The translations under genes were made by a program, and so were the position numbers. This document shows, one piece after another, positions 15,005 through 23,414 of a stretch of DNA of 30,055 nucleotides. The DNA is from Stenotrophomonas sp. UBA7346 (GTDB lineage: Bacteria; Pseudomonadota; Gammaproteobacteria; Xanthomonadales; Xanthomonadaceae): the NCBI GenBank assembly GCA_002471015.1, contig DKPB01000052.1, positions 4,612-34,666 of the forward strand, read 5' to 3'. The notes under the pieces were generated by a model. The model did not search any database. It saw only the letters and a list, made by a program, of their open reading frames with translations, and had not been told where the DNA came from. Position 1 is the stretch's first letter. Each line of letters opens with the position of its first letter.

Positions 15005-15688
15005 ATGAAGCACTTCCCCCGCCCGATGCGCATCCTCGCCGCCGCCACCCTGGCCCTCGCCAGCCTGCCGGCCCTGGCCATGGCTCCATTCACCGCCAAT
15101 TACCAGGCCAGCTACATGGGCATGCAGGCCAATGGCGTGATGAGTGTGGCCGCTGAAGGTGACGGCCGCTGGCGCTACAGCCTGCAGATCAAGAACCCGA
15201 TGGCCGACCTGAGCCAGAGCACCGTGTTTGATGAGCATGCCGGCAAGCTGCGCCCACTCAGCAGCCATGACCGCTCGGTGCTGCTGATCAAGCGCAAGCA
15301 GGTGGACGCGCGTTACGACTGGAACACCAACCAGGCAACCTGGACCGGCGACGTGAAGGAAGACCGGCGCGGCCCGATCCGCCTGCAGAACGGCGACATG
15401 GACGCACTGCTGATCAACCTGGCAATCGCCCGTGACCTGGCCGCCGGCCAACCGCTGACCTACCGCATGGTTGACGATGGTCGCATCAAGTCGATGACCT
15501 ACCGGGTGATCGGCAAGGAAAACGTCACCGTTGGCGGCCAGAACCGCGAAGCCACCAAGGTATCGCGCGTTGATGGCGACAAGGAACAGATTGCCTGGAT
15601 TGTGCCAGGCATGCCGGTGCCGGCCCGCCTGCTGCAGCGTGAAAAGGGCCAGGACGCGCTTGACCTGACCATCAAGTCGATCAACTGA
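15005..15688 (+). CDS. DUF3108 protein, exported (paralogue 2 of 3)
   Basis: A 227-residue protein with a signal peptide ending ALA-MAPF, then the DUF3108 domain: FTANYQASYMGMQANGVMSV, LLIKRKQVDARYDWNTNQAT and LQNGDMDALLINLAIARD. The segment around 150-200 (YRMVDDGRIKSMTYRVIG, VTVGGQNREATKV) is nearly repeated in paralogue 3, so these two are recent duplicates. The start follows AAGGAG at normal spacing and only 2 bp after the previous stop, so the genes are co-transcribed. Function is unknown. Confidence 0.82.
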   Translation: MKHFPRPMRILAAATLALASLPALAMAPFTANYQASYMGMQANGVMSVAAEGDGRWRYSLQIKNPMADLSQSTVFDEHAGKLRPLSSHDRSVLLIKRKQVDARYDWNTNQATWTGDVKEDRRGPIRLQNGDMDALLINLAIARDLAAGQPLTYRMVDDGRIKSMTYRVIGKENVTVGGQNREATKVSRVDGDKEQIAWIVPGMPVPARLLQREKGQDALDLTIKSIN

Positions 15689-15711
15689 TAGCTCTCGCCC
15701 ACCACCCCCTG

Positions 15712-15739
15712 CGCCCGGTCCGCCACGACCGGGCGTTTT
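15712..15739 (+). terminator. Intrinsic terminator after DUF3108 paralogue 2
   Basis: CGCCCGGTC and GACCGGGCG form a 9-bp stem with a 6-nt loop, followed by TTTT. It separates paralogue 2 from paralogue 3, which starts about 15 bp further on. Confidence 0.8.
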
Positions 15740-15753
15740 CATGGATGACCCAC

Positions 15754-16449
15754 ATGTCCCCTACCCGTTCCCTTGCCCTGGTTTCTTTGAGCAGCGTCCT
15801 GCTGCTCGCCGTGACAGCCACCGATGCCCAGGCTGCCGTGCAGCGCTTTGATGGCCGCTACACCGCCAGCTACAAAGGCCTGACCGCCAACGCGCGCATG
15901 ACCATCACCCCGGCCCGCAACGGCACCTGGATGTACCTCACCACGGTTGACCACATGCTCGCCAACATGAGCCAGGCCACGGTGTTCCAGGAAGTCGGCA
16001 ACCACTATCGACCGCTCGGTGGCAGTGATCGCAGCAGCTATGCCTCGGTCAAGCGCGGCGTCACCACCAGCTACAACTGGGCTACCGGCCAGGCCCGCTG
16101 GAGCGGCGATGTGAAGCCCAACCGCGCCGGCCCGGTAAGCCTGCAGAACGGCGACATGGACGCCCTGCTGATCAACCTCGCCTTGGCGCGCGACGTGCCG
16201 CCTGGCCGGCCGCTGTCCTACCGCATGGTCGAGAATGGACGCGCGCGCCCGATGAACTACCGGGTGATCGGCCGTGAGCGGGTCACCATCGGCGGCCGCA
16301 ATTACGATGCCACCAAGGTCGCCCAGGGCGGCACCGAGAAGCAGACCATTGCCTGGATCGTCGCCGGCATACCGGCCCCCGTGCGCATCGTGCAGCGCGA
16401 GAACGGCGCCACCACGATCAGCCTGCAGATGAATTCCTGGTCGCATTGA
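15754..16449 (+). CDS. DUF3108 protein, exported (paralogue 3 of 3)
   Basis: A 231-residue protein with a signal peptide (MSPTRSLALVSLSSVLLLAV, cleavage near AQA) and a DUF3108 domain very like paralogue 2. Shared segments include LQNGDMDALLINLALARD, LSYRMVENGR, MNYRVIGRERVTIGG and QTIAWIVAGIPAPVRI. The ATG at 15754 has GGA 8 nt upstream; ATG 15745, three codons earlier, is a possible alternative. Because a terminator lies just upstream, it needs read-through or its own promoter. Function is unknown. Confidence 0.82.
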   Translation: MSPTRSLALVSLSSVLLLAVTATDAQAAVQRFDGRYTASYKGLTANARMTITPARNGTWMYLTTVDHMLANMSQATVFQEVGNHYRPLGGSDRSSYASVKRGVTTSYNWATGQARWSGDVKPNRAGPVSLQNGDMDALLINLALARDVPPGRPLSYRMVENGRARPMNYRVIGRERVTIGGRNYDATKVAQGGTEKQTIAWIVAGIPAPVRIVQRENGATTISLQMNSWSH

Positions 16450-16534
16450 CCCTTGCTGGCCAGTGCATGGCAGCAGGCAGGCCACTGCACTACCAGCGCA
16501 GACGGCCGTTCGCGGCCGCTCTGCCACGCACCAG

Positions 16535-16557
16535 GCCGGCGGCGACTGACCGCCGGC
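16535..16557. terminator. GC hairpin between the convergent DUF3108 and EF-hand genes
   Basis: GCCGGCGG-CGACTGA-CCGCCGGC is a perfect 8-bp stem in the convergent 125-bp gap. There is no U-tract on either side, so termination is uncertain. Confidence 0.4.
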
Positions 16558-16574
16558 TCTGAGGATGCCAAGAC

Positions 16575-16883
16575 CTACTCGGCGGCGCCCTTCTTGAACA
16601 CAGTACGGCAATCGCGACGGAACTCCTCGCCGCTGCTGCGCCAGATGAAGCTACGGCAATGGCGGCTGCCTTCCTCGCTGTCCTGCACCTTCACCGCGTA
16701 GAACGCCTGCAGGAACTCGTCGCGGCTGACCTGGCCATCGCCATTCCAGTCCATCTGCTCCTTTTCCACGCCCTGGGTGATGGCCACCCCGCTGTACCAG
16801 CCCCAGCCCAGCCAGGCCAGGGCCAGCAGCACCAGCGCCAGCAACGCCTTGCGGCGCGGCGTGAAGCGGCCGCGCAGGATCAT
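16575..16883 (-). CDS. Membrane-anchored EF-hand protein
   Basis: A 102-residue protein with a single N-terminal membrane anchor (residues 12-33, ALLALVLLALAWLGWGW) after a basic start, so the rest faces the periplasm. One canonical EF-hand loop is visible, DWNGDGQVSRDE (45-56), with calcium ligands Asp45, Asn47, Asp49, Gln51 (backbone) and Glu56. The C-terminal part holds two cysteines (76 and 92) that could form a disulphide. No specific family was recognised. Its ATG overlaps the murA stop codon by 4 bp (ATGA), so it is translated with murA. A role in sensing or buffering Ca2+ is inference. Confidence 0.78.
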   Translation of the reverse strand: MILRGRFTPRRKALLALVLLALAWLGWGWYSGVAITQGVEKEQMDWNGDGQVSRDEFLQAFYAVKVQDSEEGSRHCRSFIWRSSGEEFRRDCRTVFKKGAAE

Positions 16884-18154
16884 GCGACCCGCCGGATGCC
16901 GGCACCCAGCGCACCGAGCTTTTCTTCGATGTTCTCGTAGCCACGGTCCAGGTGGTAGATGCGGTCGATGCTGGTATCGCCGTCAGCCACCAGCCCAGCC
17001 AGGATCAGGCAGGCCGAGGCACGCAGGTCGGTCGCCATCACCGGGGCGCCGCTGAGCTTGTCGGCACCGCGCACGATCGCGGTATTGCCCTCGATCTGGA
17101 TGTCAGCGCCCAGCCGCAGCAGTTCATTGACGTGCATGAAGCGGTTCTCGAAGATGGTTTCCTTGATCACGCCCACGCCTTCGGCCACGCAGTTCAGGGC
17201 CATGAACTGGGCCTGCATGTCGGTGGGGAACGCCGGGTGCGGCGCCGTGGTGATGTTCACCGCCTTCGGCCGCTTGCCATGCATGTCCAGGGTGATGCTG
17301 TCTTCGGTGGTGCTGATTTCCGCACCGGCCTCGACCAGCTTCTGCAGCACCGCATCCATTGTGTCCGGACGCGCGTTGCGGGCAACGATGCGGCCACCAG
17401 TCATCGCCGCAGCAACCAGGAAGGTGCCGGTTTCGATGCGATCGGGCAGTACCGCGTGGCGGCCACCATGCAGGCGATCCACGCCCTCGACCACCAGCCG
17501 CGAGGTCCCGATGCCTTCGATCTTCGCGCCGAGCGCGATCAGGCAGTGGGCCAGATCGGCCACTTCCGGTTCCATCGCAGCGTTCTCCAGCACGGTGGTG
17601 CCTTCAGCCAGCGCCGCAGCCATCAGCACGTTTTCAGTACCGGTAACGCTGACCATGTCGAACGTATAGCGACCGCCCTTCAGGCGCCCATCGACATGGG
17701 CCTTGATGAAGCCGTTCTCGACCGTGATGTGCGCGCCCAGCGCCTGCAGGCCCTTGATGTGCTGGTCCACCGGACGCGAGCCGATGGCGCAGCCGCCGGG
17801 CAGCGATACCTCGGCCTTGCCGAACTTGGCCAGCAACGGCCCCAGCACCAGCACCGAAGCACGCATGGTCTTGACCAGCTCATACGGCGCCACGTGCTGA
17901 TCGACGGTACGCGGGTCCACCACCACGGCACTGCCACGGGACAGCGTGCCCTGGTCGATGGTGACCTTGGCACCCAGTTCGCCGAGCAGCTTCACCGTGG
18001 TGATCACGTCGTGCAGGTGCGGCACGTTGGTGATCTCAACGGGCGCATCCGCCAACAGGGTCGCGCACAGGATGGGCAGGACGGCGTTCTTGGCGCCGGA
18101 GATATGAACCTCACCGTTGAGCGTGTTACCGCCGGTGACTACGATTTTTGCCAT
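16880..18154 (-). CDS. murA: UDP-N-acetylglucosamine 1-carboxyvinyltransferase MurA
   Basis: A 424-residue cytosolic enzyme, full length for the family, that transfers enolpyruvate from PEP to UDP-GlcNAc in the first committed step of peptidoglycan synthesis. GAKNAVLP (20-27) holds Lys22 and Asn23. The catalytic loop GGCAIGSRPVDQHI carries Cys122, the residue alkylated by fosfomycin, so the enzyme should be intrinsically sensitive. TDMQAQFMAL and ETIFENRFMHVNEL are further family motifs. The ATG at 18154 lacks a clear ribosome binding site. bolA lies 36 bp upstream on the same strand and an EF-hand gene overlaps the stop. The nearby amgK-murU pair could supply UDP-MurNAc independently. Confidence 0.96.
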   Translation of the reverse strand: MAKIVVTGGNTLNGEVHISGAKNAVLPILCATLLADAPVEITNVPHLHDVITTVKLLGELGAKVTIDQGTLSRGSAVVVDPRTVDQHVAPYELVKTMRASVLVLGPLLAKFGKAEVSLPGGCAIGSRPVDQHIKGLQALGAHITVENGFIKAHVDGRLKGGRYTFDMVSVTGTENVLMAAALAEGTTVLENAAMEPEVADLAHCLIALGAKIEGIGTSRLVVEGVDRLHGGRHAVLPDRIETGTFLVAAAMTGGRIVARNARPDTMDAVLQKLVEAGAEISTTEDSITLDMHGKRPKAVNITTAPHPAFPTDMQAQFMALNCVAEGVGVIKETIFENRFMHVNELLRLGADIQIEGNTAIVRGADKLSGAPVMATDLRASACLILAGLVADGDTSIDRIYHLDRGYENIEEKLGALGAGIRRVA

Positions 18155-18190
18155 GTATGAAGGCCAGTGGTTTGGGTGGGGCGGTCCGGC

Positions 18191-18421
18191 TCAGCCGGCC
18201 TCGCCTGGAGTAAGGGTTTTGAGCGCGAGCGCATGGATGGCGCCGCCCATCAGGTCGCCCAGCGTCGCATAGACCATGCGGTGGCGGGCCAGCGGCAGCT
18301 TGCCGGCAAATGCCTCGCTGACCACCGTGGCCTCGAAATGCACGCCGTCTTCACCCTGCACGTCGGCACGGGCTCCCGGCAAGCCGGTTTCGATGAGGTT
18401 ACGGATGGTGTCGGCGTCCAA
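18191..18421 (-). CDS. BolA-family protein (IbaG-like)
   Basis: A 76-residue BolA-fold protein, short as in the IbaG/YrbA subgroup. The helix-turn-like segment VVSEAFAGKLPLARHRMVYATLGDLM carries the conserved RHR/MVY core, where His and Arg help bind the [2Fe-2S] cluster shared with monothiol glutaredoxins (quoted in parts: AGKLPLARHRMVYATLG). The start is TTG at 18421, supported by AGGA 9 nt upstream; no ATG precedes the conserved domain. The bolA-murA order is common in gamma-proteobacteria, where ibaG sits next to murA. It diverges from kdsD over about 50 bp. Confidence 0.85.
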   Translation of the reverse strand: MDADTIRNLIETGLPGARADVQGEDGVHFEATVVSEAFAGKLPLARHRMVYATLGDLMGGAIHALALKTLTPGEAG

Positions 18422-18431
18422 GGCGCTTTCC

Positions 18432-18440
18432 TAATAAAAT
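18432..18440. promoter_or_regulatory. AT-rich divergent promoter region of bolA/murA and kdsD
   Basis: TAATAAAAT is the only AT-rich island in the 53-bp gap. It offers TAAAAT (18435-18440) as a plus-strand -10 and TTTATT/TATTAG on the minus strand. -35 elements are poor on both strands. Confidence 0.3.
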
Positions 18441-18474
18441 GGGGGTCCATTCTACTCTCCCCGGTGGCGTCCGC

Positions 18475-19476
18475 ATGGCTGCTTCCCCGCTTTCCCTGGA
18501 CACGCTGCAGGACGCCGCCTTGGTGGCCAGTGGCCGCAGGGTGTTCGAGATCGAGCGCGATGAACTGGACCGCGTGGGCGGCCGCATCGGCACCGATTTC
18601 GCCCGCGCCTGCCGCTTGATCCTGGGTTCGCGCGGCCGCGTGGTCACCACCGGCATGGGCAAATCCGGGCATATCGCACGCAAGATCGCCGCGACCATGG
18701 CCTCCACCGGCACCCCCTCCTTCTACGTGCACCCCGGTGAAGCCGGCCACGGCGACCTGGGCATGATCACCGAGGATGACGTGGTGCTGGCGCTGTCCTA
18801 CTCCGGTGAGTCGGACGAAGTGCTGATGCTGCTGCCGGTGCTCAAGCGCCAGGGCAACGCCCTGATCTCGATGACCGGCAAACCCGAATCCAGCCTGGCC
18901 CGGGCCGCTGACGTGCATCTGGACGTCAATGTGGACAACGAAGCCTGCCCGTTGGCGCTGGCGCCAACCTCCAGCACCACCGCCTCGCTGGCGATGGGCG
19001 ATGCGCTGGCGGTTGCCCTGCTCGACGCGCGCGGCTTCACCGCCGACGATTTCGCCCGCTCGCACCCGGCCGGCAGCCTTGGCCGGCGCTTGCTGCTGCA
19101 CATCACCGACGTGATGCACAGCGGCGATGAGCTGCCCAGCGTGGGTGAGGACGCCAGCCTCAGCCAGGCGCTGATGGAAATGAGCCGCAAGCGCCTGGGC
19201 ATGACCGCCGTGGTCGATGCCCACGGCAGGCTGACCGGCCTGTTCACCGACGGCGACCTGCGCCGCGCCCTGGACACCGACATCGACGTACGCGCCGCCG
19301 GCATCGCCCAGGTGATGACCCGCAACCCGCGCACGATCGGCGCCGACCAGTTGGCGGTGGAAGCCGCGCGCCTGCTGGAGAAACACAAAATCAATGGTTT
19401 GATCGTGGTCGACGAGGCCAACAGGCCGGTCGGCGCCCTGAACATTCATGACCTGTTGCGGGCAAAAGTGGTTTAA
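18475..19476 (+). CDS. kdsD: D-arabinose-5-phosphate isomerase KdsD
   Basis: A 333-residue cytosolic enzyme that turns ribulose-5-phosphate into arabinose-5-phosphate, the precursor of KDO. The N-terminal SIS domain (about 40-170) contains VVTTGMGKSGHIARKIAAT, STGTPSFYVHPGEAGHGDLG and LSYSGESDEV. ARSHPAGSLGRRLLL leads into two C-terminal CBS domains (about 205-330). The start is taken at ATG 18475, just before the usual N-terminus; ATG 18439 in the same frame overlaps the promoter region and is less likely. It is the first gene of the kdsD-kdsC-lptCAB cluster. Confidence 0.93.
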   Translation: MAASPLSLDTLQDAALVASGRRVFEIERDELDRVGGRIGTDFARACRLILGSRGRVVTTGMGKSGHIARKIAATMASTGTPSFYVHPGEAGHGDLGMITEDDVVLALSYSGESDEVLMLLPVLKRQGNALISMTGKPESSLARAADVHLDVNVDNEACPLALAPTSSTTASLAMGDALAVALLDARGFTADDFARSHPAGSLGRRLLLHITDVMHSGDELPSVGEDASLSQALMEMSRKRLGMTAVVDAHGRLTGLFTDGDLRRALDTDIDVRAAGIAQVMTRNPRTIGADQLAVEAARLLEKHKINGLIVVDEANRPVGALNIHDLLRAKVV

Positions 19477-19535
19477 ACCCCGCACAATGACCCGTTCCGG
19501 GGATTCCCCGGCCAGCCGCAACGGACCGCCTGCAG

Positions 19536-20084
19536 ATGCCCTACAACCCGCTCGACAAGTTCCCTCCCACGTTGCACGCCAAGGCTGCGGGCATCCGCAT
19601 GGCCTGTTTCGACGTGGATGGCACGCTGACCGATGGCCGCCTGTACTACGACCACGCCGGCAACGAGAGCAAGGCGTACTACGTGCAGGACGGGCTGGGC
19701 CTGAAGCTGCTGCAGCAACATGGCATCCACCCGGTGCTGATCACCGCCCGCAACAGCCTGTCGGCACAGAAGCGCGGCGCCGACCTGGGCATCGACACCC
19801 AGATCGCCGTCGGCGACAAGCTGGCCAGCGTGCGCACCCTGTGTGAACAACACGGCATCGGCCTGGAACAGGTTGCCTTCCTCGGCGATGACCTGCCCGA
19901 CCTTGCCCCGCTGTGTGCCGTCGGCCTTGCGGTGGCACCGGCCGATGCCCACCCCTGGATCGCCGAACGCGTGCACTGGCAAACCCGCAGCAAGGGCGGC
20001 CGTGGCGCCGCACGCGAGCTGTGCGACGTGCTGCTTGCAGCCCAGGGCAAGCTGGACGCGGTGCTGGCGAGGTACAGCGCATGA
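19536..20084 (+). CDS. kdsC: KDO-8-phosphate phosphatase KdsC
   Basis: A 182-residue HAD-family phosphatase of the small, capless class that acts as a tetramer. CFDVDGTLTDGRLYY (24-38) supplies the nucleophile Asp26 and Asp28. LITARNS is motif II, and FLGDDLPDLAPL is motif IV. It removes phosphate from KDO-8-P, two steps after KdsD. The stop overlaps the lptC start by 4 bp. It lies 59 bp after kdsD with no terminator between. Confidence 0.94.
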   Translation: MPYNPLDKFPPTLHAKAAGIRMACFDVDGTLTDGRLYYDHAGNESKAYYVQDGLGLKLLQQHGIHPVLITARNSLSAQKRGADLGIDTQIAVGDKLASVRTLCEQHGIGLEQVAFLGDDLPDLAPLCAVGLAVAPADAHPWIAERVHWQTRSKGGRGAARELCDVLLAAQGKLDAVLARYSA

Positions 20085-20647
20085 GCTGGCGTAGCGTGAT
20101 CGGTGTGGCACTGCTGATTGCCGCCCTGGCCAGCGGCTGGTCGGCCTGGCGCAACCGCGCCAACGTGGTCCCCACCGCCGCCGAACAAGGCCGCTCGGAC
20201 TATGTGCTGGGCGACTTCGAGATCATCAGCCTGGGCAAGGATGGCAAGGAGTCGATGACCCTGCGTGCGCCCTCGATGGAACGCAGCCGGGTGGATGAAA
20301 CCTCCACCATCACCCAGCCGCTGTTCCTGCTGCCCGATGCCGCCGGCAACCATTGGCAGCTGCGTGCCGATACCGGCTGGGTCAGCGCCAAGGGCGAGGA
20401 AGTACGCCTGCGCGGCAACGTCAGTGGCGACAGCCCCAACGACGGCAAGACCCCGCCCACCACTTTCCGCACCGCCGAGCTGGACGTGCTGCCCAAGCAG
20501 GACCTGGCCCGCACCGACGGCCTGGTCACCATGACCCGCCCCGGCCTGGTCCAGTCCGGGGTCGGCTTCCAGACGAATCTCAAGAACAAGCAGTACTCTC
20601 TCCATTCCCAGGTCAAGACCCGCTATGAACCCAATGCTGCCCGCTAA
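20081..20647 (+). CDS. lptC: LPS export protein LptC
   Basis: A 188-residue bitopic protein: one N-terminal membrane helix (about 5-22, VIGVALLIAALASGW) and a periplasmic beta-jellyroll. LGDFEIISLGKDGKESMTLRA and the strand pattern through QLRADTGWVSAKGEEVRLRG match the LptC fold, which receives LPS from LptB2FG and hands it to LptA. It overlaps kdsC by 4 bp and lptA by 23 bp, so all three are co-translated. Confidence 0.9.
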   Translation: MSWRSVIGVALLIAALASGWSAWRNRANVVPTAAEQGRSDYVLGDFEIISLGKDGKESMTLRAPSMERSRVDETSTITQPLFLLPDAAGNHWQLRADTGWVSAKGEEVRLRGNVSGDSPNDGKTPPTTFRTAELDVLPKQDLARTDGLVTMTRPGLVQSGVGFQTNLKNKQYSLHSQVKTRYEPNAAR

Positions 20648-21152
20648 GCTCGCGTCGATCACCCTGCTCGCCGCCCTGCTCGCCCCTGGCGCGGTATGGG
20701 CCAAGGCCTCGGACCGCAACCAGCCGATGAACATCGAGGCGAACAACAACGACTGCGTGTTCACCGACAACGGCAAGTGCCAGTTCCGTGGCGACGTGGT
20801 CATCACCCAGGGCTCGCTGGAAATCCATGCCGATACCGCGGACGTGATCCAGCGCAATGGCGAGACCGAGCGGGTCATCCTCAGCGGCAAGCAGGCACGC
20901 CTGAAGCAGCAGATGGACGACAACACCTGGATGAACGCCCGCGCCGACAACATGGACTACAACGTCAACAGCGAGGTGATCATCCTCACCGGCAACTACA
21001 ACGTCGAGTCCGAGCGCGGCACCAACGCCGGCCAGCGCATGGTCTACAACACCCGCACCGGCGCCATGCAGAGCGGTGGCGACGGCACCCGCGTGCGTAC
21101 CGTGATCCAGCCCAAGAACAAGGCGCCGGCAGCGTCGGGAGACACGAAGTAA
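20625..21152 (+). CDS. lptA: LPS transport periplasmic protein LptA
   Basis: A 175-residue periplasmic protein with a signal peptide (MNPMLPAKLASITLLAALLA, cleaved after VWA near residue 26). It has an OstA-type jellyroll: QPMNIEANNNDCVF, CQFRGDVVITQGSLEIHAD and ARLKQQMDDNTWMNARAD. LptA multimers form the bridge carrying LPS between LptC and LptD. The last 20 residues are a Lys/Ala-rich tail. The start overlaps the end of lptC by 23 bp; ATG 20634 is an alternative that still keeps the signal peptide. It ends one base into lptB (TAATG). Confidence 0.92.
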   Translation: MNPMLPAKLASITLLAALLAPGAVWAKASDRNQPMNIEANNNDCVFTDNGKCQFRGDVVITQGSLEIHADTADVIQRNGETERVILSGKQARLKQQMDDNTWMNARADNMDYNVNSEVIILTGNYNVESERGTNAGQRMVYNTRTGAMQSGGDGTRVRTVIQPKNKAPAASGDTK

Positions 21153-21871
21153 TGCTCGTCGCCCAAGGCCTGCGCAAGCGCTACAAGAACCGCGAGGTCG
21201 TCAAGGACTTCGGCCTGACCCTGGAAGCCGGCGAAGTGGTCGGCCTGCTTGGCCCCAACGGCGCCGGCAAGACCACCTGCTTCTACATGATCGTCGGCCT
21301 GGTCGCCGCCGATGCCGGTAGCATCGTGCTCGACGGCCAGGACATCACCGCCGATGCGATGTATACCCGCGCCAAGCTCGGCGTGGGTTACCTGCCGCAG
21401 GAGCCTTCGGTGTTCCGCAAGCTGAGCGTGGCCGACAACATCCGCCTGGTGCTGGAGCTGCGCGAGGACCTGAATGCGGAAGGCCGCGAGCGCGAACTGA
21501 ACTCGCTGCTGGAAGAACTGCAGATCAGCCATGTCGCCGACCAGCCCGGTGCCAGCCTGTCCGGTGGTGAGCGCCGCCGCTGTGAAATCGCGCGGGCACT
21601 TGCCGCCAAGCCGCGGCTGATCCTGCTCGATGAACCCTTCGCCGGCGTCGATCCGATTTCGGTCGGCGAGATCCAGCGCATCGTGACCCACCTCAAGCAA
21701 CGCGGCATCGGCGTGCTGATCACCGACCACAACGTGCGTGAGACCTTGGGAATCTGCGACCGGGCGTATATCCTCGCTGAAGGCATGGTTCTTGCGCAGG
21801 GGGCGCCGGAACAGCTGCTGGCCAATACCGACGTCCGTCGCGTCTACCTGGGGGACGCTTTCACCCTCTGA
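21152..21871 (+). CDS. lptB: LPS export ATPase LptB
   Basis: A 239-residue ABC ATPase that powers LPS extraction from the inner membrane with LptF and LptG (not in this window). Walker A is GPNGAGKTT (34-42), with FYMIVGLV following as in LptB. The Q-loop is YLPQEPSVFRKLSV, the signature LSGGERRRCEIARAL, Walker B RLILLDEPFAGVDP and the H-loop ITDHNVRET. DEPFAGVDPI and NVRETLGICDRAYI are LptB-specific. The ATG shares a base with the lptA stop codon, and rpoN follows 47 bp on. Confidence 0.95.
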   Translation: MLVAQGLRKRYKNREVVKDFGLTLEAGEVVGLLGPNGAGKTTCFYMIVGLVAADAGSIVLDGQDITADAMYTRAKLGVGYLPQEPSVFRKLSVADNIRLVLELREDLNAEGRERELNSLLEELQISHVADQPGASLSGGERRRCEIARALAAKPRLILLDEPFAGVDPISVGEIQRIVTHLKQRGIGVLITDHNVRETLGICDRAYILAEGMVLAQGAPEQLLANTDVRRVYLGDAFTL

Positions 21872-21918
21872 GTCCGACGACGGGGCGGCACTGGCCCCCT
21901 TTCCCGGACGGAACAGGC

Positions 21919-23355
21919 ATGAAGGCACGGCTGCAGACATCGATGGGGCAGAATCTGGTCATGACGCCACAGTTGCGTCAGGCCATCCGGCTCCTGCAGA
22001 TGTCCACCACCGAGCTGGAACTGGAACTGGTCGAGGCAGTGGAGACCAACCCGCTGCTGGAATGGGCCGAGAATGAAGGCGGCGACGACGACAGCCCCGC
22101 CAACACCAGCAGCGATGATGGCCCGGCCGATCCTGCCGAGGGTGACATCAACAGCGACAACGAAGACTGGGACGGCACGCAGGAAGGCGTAGACGAAGAC
22201 TGGGCCAGCCCCCGCAGCGGATCGTTCGACGACGATGACGGCAGCGGGCGCGAACAGGCCGCCGAGGCTGACAGCCTCGCCGACCACCTGCTCTGGCAGC
22301 TGCACCTCACCCACCTGGGTCCCCGCGACCGCGCCATCGGCGTGGCGTTGATCGACGCTCTGGACGAAGACGGCTACCTGCGCGAACCGCTCTCGACCAT
22401 CGCCCAGACCCTGTGCCCGGAAATCCATGCCGACGAAGACGAGATCGTCGCCGTGCTGCGGCAGGTGCAGTGTTTTGACCCGGCAGGCGTCGGCGCACGT
22501 TCGTTGGGCGAATGCCTGACCCTGCAATTGGACACCCTGCCCAGCACAACTCCCGGCATGGCCCTGGCCCGGCACATTGCCACAGGCCCGTTGGAACGCC
22601 TGCCGCGCGCCGGCATCGCCGGCATCGCCCAGGAGCTCAAGCAGCCCCTGGCGGCGGTGGAAGAAGCCGTGCAGCTGCTGCGCTCGCTCGATCCCCGCCC
22701 CGGCAAGCAGCTGGGCGAGCTGTCCTCGGACAACTATGTGGTACCCGACTGCGTGGTGTGGCGGCAACGCGGTGTGTGGCGCTGCGCGCTGGCCGGCCAC
22801 GCCGGCCCCAGAGTGGTCATCAACCGCGGCTACGAACAGCTGATCCGCCGCTGTGGCGATGCCGATGCCAGCTACCTGCGCGCCCACCTGCAGGAGGCCC
22901 GCTGGCTGCTCAAAAGCCTGGAGGCCCGTGGCGAAACCCTGTTGCGGGTGGTCAACAGCCTGCTGCAGCACCAGGCCGGCTTCCTGGAGTTCGGCGAGCA
23001 GGCGCTGCGCCCGCTAACCCTGCGTGAAATCGCCGCCGAGCTGGAACTGCACGAATCGACGATTTCCCGTGCCATTGCCCGCAAATACGTACGCACACCA
23101 CGCGGTACCCTGCCGTTGCGCGCGTTCTTTGCCTCGGGCATCGACACCGAAGGCGGCGGCGAGGCTTCCAGCACCGCCATCCAATCCATGATCCGCAACC
23201 TGATAGATGCGGAAAACCCGCGCAAACCGCTTTCTGACGCCAAGCTGGCCGAGATGCTCAAAACAAGTGGCATACCGGTAGCGCGACGCACCGTGGCGAA
23301 GTATCGTGAAGCCATGAACATCTCCGCCTCCCACGAACGCGTACGTATTGCCTGA
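21919..23355 (+). CDS. rpoN: RNA polymerase sigma-54 factor RpoN
   Basis: A 478-residue sigma factor of normal length. Region I is MTPQLRQAIRLLQMSTTELE with its Gln/Leu pattern (about 15-35), which contacts activators. Region II (about 52-118) is a strongly acidic linker full of Asp and Ser. The core-binding domain follows, then the helix-turn-helix LTLREIAAELELHESTISRA, and the RpoN box ARRTVAKYRE (455-464), which reads the -24 element. The start follows GGAACAGGC. Position after lptB and before hpf and ptsN is the standard gamma-proteobacterial order. Some xanthomonads have a second rpoN elsewhere, so paralogue identity is open. Confidence 0.96.
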   Translation: MKARLQTSMGQNLVMTPQLRQAIRLLQMSTTELELELVEAVETNPLLEWAENEGGDDDSPANTSSDDGPADPAEGDINSDNEDWDGTQEGVDEDWASPRSGSFDDDDGSGREQAAEADSLADHLLWQLHLTHLGPRDRAIGVALIDALDEDGYLREPLSTIAQTLCPEIHADEDEIVAVLRQVQCFDPAGVGARSLGECLTLQLDTLPSTTPGMALARHIATGPLERLPRAGIAGIAQELKQPLAAVEEAVQLLRSLDPRPGKQLGELSSDNYVVPDCVVWRQRGVWRCALAGHAGPRVVINRGYEQLIRRCGDADASYLRAHLQEARWLLKSLEARGETLLRVVNSLLQHQAGFLEFGEQALRPLTLREIAAELELHESTISRAIARKYVRTPRGTLPLRAFFASGIDTEGGGEASSTAIQSMIRNLIDAENPRKPLSDAKLAEMLKTSGIPVARRTVAKYREAMNISASHERVRIA

Positions 23356-23414
23356 CGCATTTGCTGGTGGGGCGCAGGGTTCATGACGGCAACCCGAACC
23401 ACAGGAGGAATCCG

